From positions 1 to 6,297 of the forward strand of contig DAOVLV010000120.1 of assembly GCA_030631085.1 (NCBI GenBank): a stretch of 6,297 nucleotides of DNA, read 5' to 3'. Source of the DNA: Planctomycetales bacterium. GTDB lineage: Bacteria > Planctomycetota > Phycisphaerae > SM23-33. The first letter of the stretch is position 1. Each line of letters begins with the position of its first letter. Positions 4,996 to 6,297 of the stretch are shown piece after piece. The notes beneath the pieces were generated by a model. That model saw nothing but the letters and a program-made list of their open reading frames with translations. It was not told the DNA's origin and did not search any database. The translations under genes were made by a program, and so were the position numbers.

Positions 4996-5856
4996 TCAGC
5001 CGAATCGGCCGGTAATATAATCCTCGGTCTGCTTGTTGGTGGGATTCGTGAAGACATCCCGCGTCAGGCCGTATTCGATAAGGTCGCCCAGGCAGAAGAA
5101 AGCCGTCCGGTCGGACACCCTGGCTGCCTGCTGCATGTTATGGGTAACGATTACGATTGTATAATCGGTTTTGAGTTTGCGGATCAGTTCCTCGATCCGT
5201 CCGGTCGCTACCGGGTCCAAAGCCGAACACGGCTCGTCCATCAGCAACACCTTAGGCCCGGTCGCCAGCGCCCTTGCAATGCAAAGCCGCTGCTGCTGCC
5301 CGCCGGAAAGCGCCAGCGCCGATTTCTTCAACTCGTCCTTTACCTCTCCCCACAAAGCGGCGTCATGGAGACATTTTTCCACGATTTCGTCGAGCCGACT
5401 ACGTTTTCGGATGCCCTGTAATCGCGGGCCGTAGGCTACGTTGTCGTAGATGCTCTTTGGGAATGGATTAGGCCTCTGGAAGACCATGCCCACCTGCTGG
5501 CGGAGATTGACAAGGTTGACCCGTTTGTCATAAACGTCCTGGCCGTTGACGGCGAGTTTCCCGGTTGCTCGCGTATGAGGGATCAGATCGTTCATCCGGT
5601 TGATGCTTCGCAGGAACGTGCTTTTTCCGCATCCGCTGGGTCCGATAATGGCCGTTACCGCACGCGGGTAAACGTCCATGGTAATGTCCCGCACGCCCGC
5701 CTTCGGGCCATAGTAGAGACAGAAACCGTCGGAGACAATCACCGGCCCGGCGGTATTAATCTCCACCCGTTCGGTCTGCTCCGGCAGTACGCTGTGAAAT
5801 TTGTGTAACTGTTTCATTTCCGTTACATCAACAGGCGTTTGTTCCAATGTCATCAT
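4996..5856 (-). CDS. pstB: Phosphate ABC transporter ATP-binding protein PstB
   Basis: This is the ATPase of the high-affinity phosphate importer PstSCAB, acting on the inner face of the cytoplasmic membrane. All ABC motifs are intact (numbered from the chosen start): Walker A GPSGCGKST (72-80), Q-loop within FQRPNPFPKSI (126-136), signature LSGGQQQR (183-190), Walker B VLLMDEP (203-209), D-loop SALD (211-214) and switch His in VTHN (H239). PNPFP and MDEPCSALDP are characteristic of PstB. I chose ATG 5856 (286 residues): GGAAG (5864-5868) lies seven bases upstream, while the longer reading from 5898 would translate a tandem repeat. ATG 5853 is equally possible. The first 35 or so residues precede the usual start of the family and have no recognised function. 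The gene lies between pstA (45 bp spacer) and phoU (14 bp spacer). Confidence 0.96.
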   Translation of the reverse strand: MMTLEQTPVDVTEMKQLHKFHSVLPEQTERVEINTAGPVIVSDGFCLYYGPKAGVRDITMDVYPRAVTAIIGPSGCGKSTFLRSINRMNDLIPHTRATGKLAVNGQDVYDKRVNLVNLRQQVGMVFQRPNPFPKSIYDNVAYGPRLQGIRKRSRLDEIVEKCLHDAALWGEVKDELKKSALALSGGQQQRLCIARALATGPKVLLMDEPCSALDPVATGRIEELIRKLKTDYTIVIVTHNMQQAARVSDRTAFFCLGDLIEYGLTRDVFTNPTNKQTEDYITGRFG

Positions 5857-5860
5857 GTTT

Positions 5861-5868
5861 CTTCTTCC
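5861..5868 (-). promoter_or_regulatory. Ribosome binding site that sets the pstB start
   Basis: On the minus strand GGAAGAAG precedes the tandem ATGATG at 5856-5851; the GGAAG core is seven bases from the first ATG. The frame is open back to 5898, but that part is a 7-bp repeat without its own ribosome site, so the internal start is preferred. Confidence 0.55.
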
Positions 5869-5876
5869 GTTTCTAA

Positions 5877-5900
5877 ATCCGCAATCCACAATCCGCAATC
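5877..5900. repeat. 7-bp short tandem repeat in the pstA-pstB spacer
   Basis: Plus-strand units ATCCGCA (5877-5883), ATCCACA (5884-5890), ATCCGCA (5891-5897) and a partial ATC give 3.4 copies. Units differ by one G/A transition. The array fills most of the 45-bp spacer, starting just after the pstA stop codon and ending before the pstB ribosome site. No inverted partner is seen here. Confidence 0.75.
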
Positions 5901-5901
5901 A

Positions 5902-6297
5902 TTACTGTCCTCTTAATTTCGCCTCAAGTCTTCGTCGGACAATTATGGCTGCCAGGTTCAGCACCAGCACAAGTGCTATCAGTGTCATTACCATTCCGTA
6001 TTGCTGGTGGGGGACCAGTGCGGCGATACGGTCGCCGACGGCAAGGTCGTAACTGCCGTAAGAAAGCGTCCTGGTTCCCTGCTTGAAGATCGTTTCGGGT
6101 ATCGGTCCCAGCGCCACTGCTGCGGTGAACAATATCGGGGCCGTTTCGCCTGCTGCCCGGCTTATACTTAATATGATGCCGGTCAGTATGCCCGGCGCAG
6201 CGGCAGGTAGCGTAACGGTTATAAACGTGCGAAACTTCCCAGCCCCCAATGCCAGCGACGCCTCTTTGTAGGAACGCGGCACTGCCTTGATTGCTTC
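5902..6297 (-). CDS. pstA: Phosphate ABC transporter permease PstA (C-terminal part, cut by window edge)
   Basis: The frame is open to the right edge and gives the last 131 residues, ending at TAA 5902-5904. The first 31 residues contain the EAA loop of ABC permeases (EASLALGAGKFRTFITVTLP), the cytoplasmic segment that docks on the ATPase, here PstB. It is followed by a membrane segment with ILTGIILSISRAAGETAPILF, a short loop with LGPIPETIFKQG, and a last membrane helix (GMVMTLIALVLVLNLAAIIV) ending in a basic tail RRRLEAKLRGQ. The RAAGETAP stretch is typical of PstA and PstC; position directly before pstB favours PstA. The protein forms the inner-membrane phosphate channel with PstC. The true start lies beyond the window; the GTG at 6282 is internal and not a start. 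Confidence 0.93.
   Translation of the reverse strand, partial: EAIKAVPRSYKEASLALGAGKFRTFITVTLPAAAPGILTGIILSISRAAGETAPILFTAAVALGPIPETIFKQGTRTLSYGSYDLAVGDRIAALVPHQQYGMVMTLIALVLVLNLAAIIVRRRLEAKLRGQ

Noticed and set aside
4894..5421. Plus-strand open frame opposite phoU and pstB
   Set aside because: Crosses two real genes on the other strand and has no recognisable protein features.
5857..5898. Upstream in-frame ATG that would add 14 residues to PstB
   Set aside because: The added residues come from the 7-bp repeat spacer, and the GGAAG ribosome site fits the internal ATG instead.

Overview
The window reads as a piece of a Gram-negative bacterial chromosome, most likely from the Planctomycetota (perhaps Phycisphaerae-like). 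The lineage is inferred from a PEP-CTERM protein and a LEPR-XLL surface protein lying next to an outer-membrane porin and a Pst phosphate-uptake operon; no rRNA or other taxonomic marker is present. All credible genes lie on the minus strand, so the order of transcription runs from high to low coordinates. Most plus-strand open frames are antisense shadows.

Region 1 (about 4229-6297) is the end of a phosphate-uptake operon: the C-terminal part of pstA (cut by the window edge), pstB and phoU. The spacers are short: 45 bp between pstA and pstB, and 14 bp between pstB and phoU. PstA is half of the inner-membrane channel, PstB is the ATPase, and PhoU is the regulator linking transport to the PhoR-type sensor kinase. 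Two non-coding parts of this operon carry 7-bp short tandem repeats. One set lies in the pstA-pstB spacer. The other, at the phoU 3' end, forms a large inverted repeat that supplies the phoU stop codon.

Region 2 (about 2700-4228) is a 431-residue putative porin with a signal peptide, a coiled coil and a beta-barrel. About 100 bp upstream of its start are four TT(A/C)A(C/T)A hexamers, each separated by exactly 5 bp. This 11-bp phasing is what PhoB/PhoP response regulators recognise, so the porin is probably phosphate-starvation controlled and may be the outer-membrane entry point for the Pst system.

Region 3 (about 1960-2740) holds a 114-residue protein of unknown function preceded by a perfect 13-bp-stem hairpin. 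It is followed by about 380 bp with no secure gene, which contains one doubtful 41-codon ORF with a hairpin right after its stop.

Region 4 (1-1958) holds two exported or surface proteins. One is a 216-residue PEP-CTERM protein with a consensus sigma-70 type promoter and an upstream palindromic GCGTAC element. The other is the N-terminal 265 residues of a LEPR-XLL protein with a proprotein-convertase-like P domain and the start of a CARDB-like domain, cut by the left edge. No exosortase, CRISPR array, tRNA, rRNA or insertion sequence was seen.
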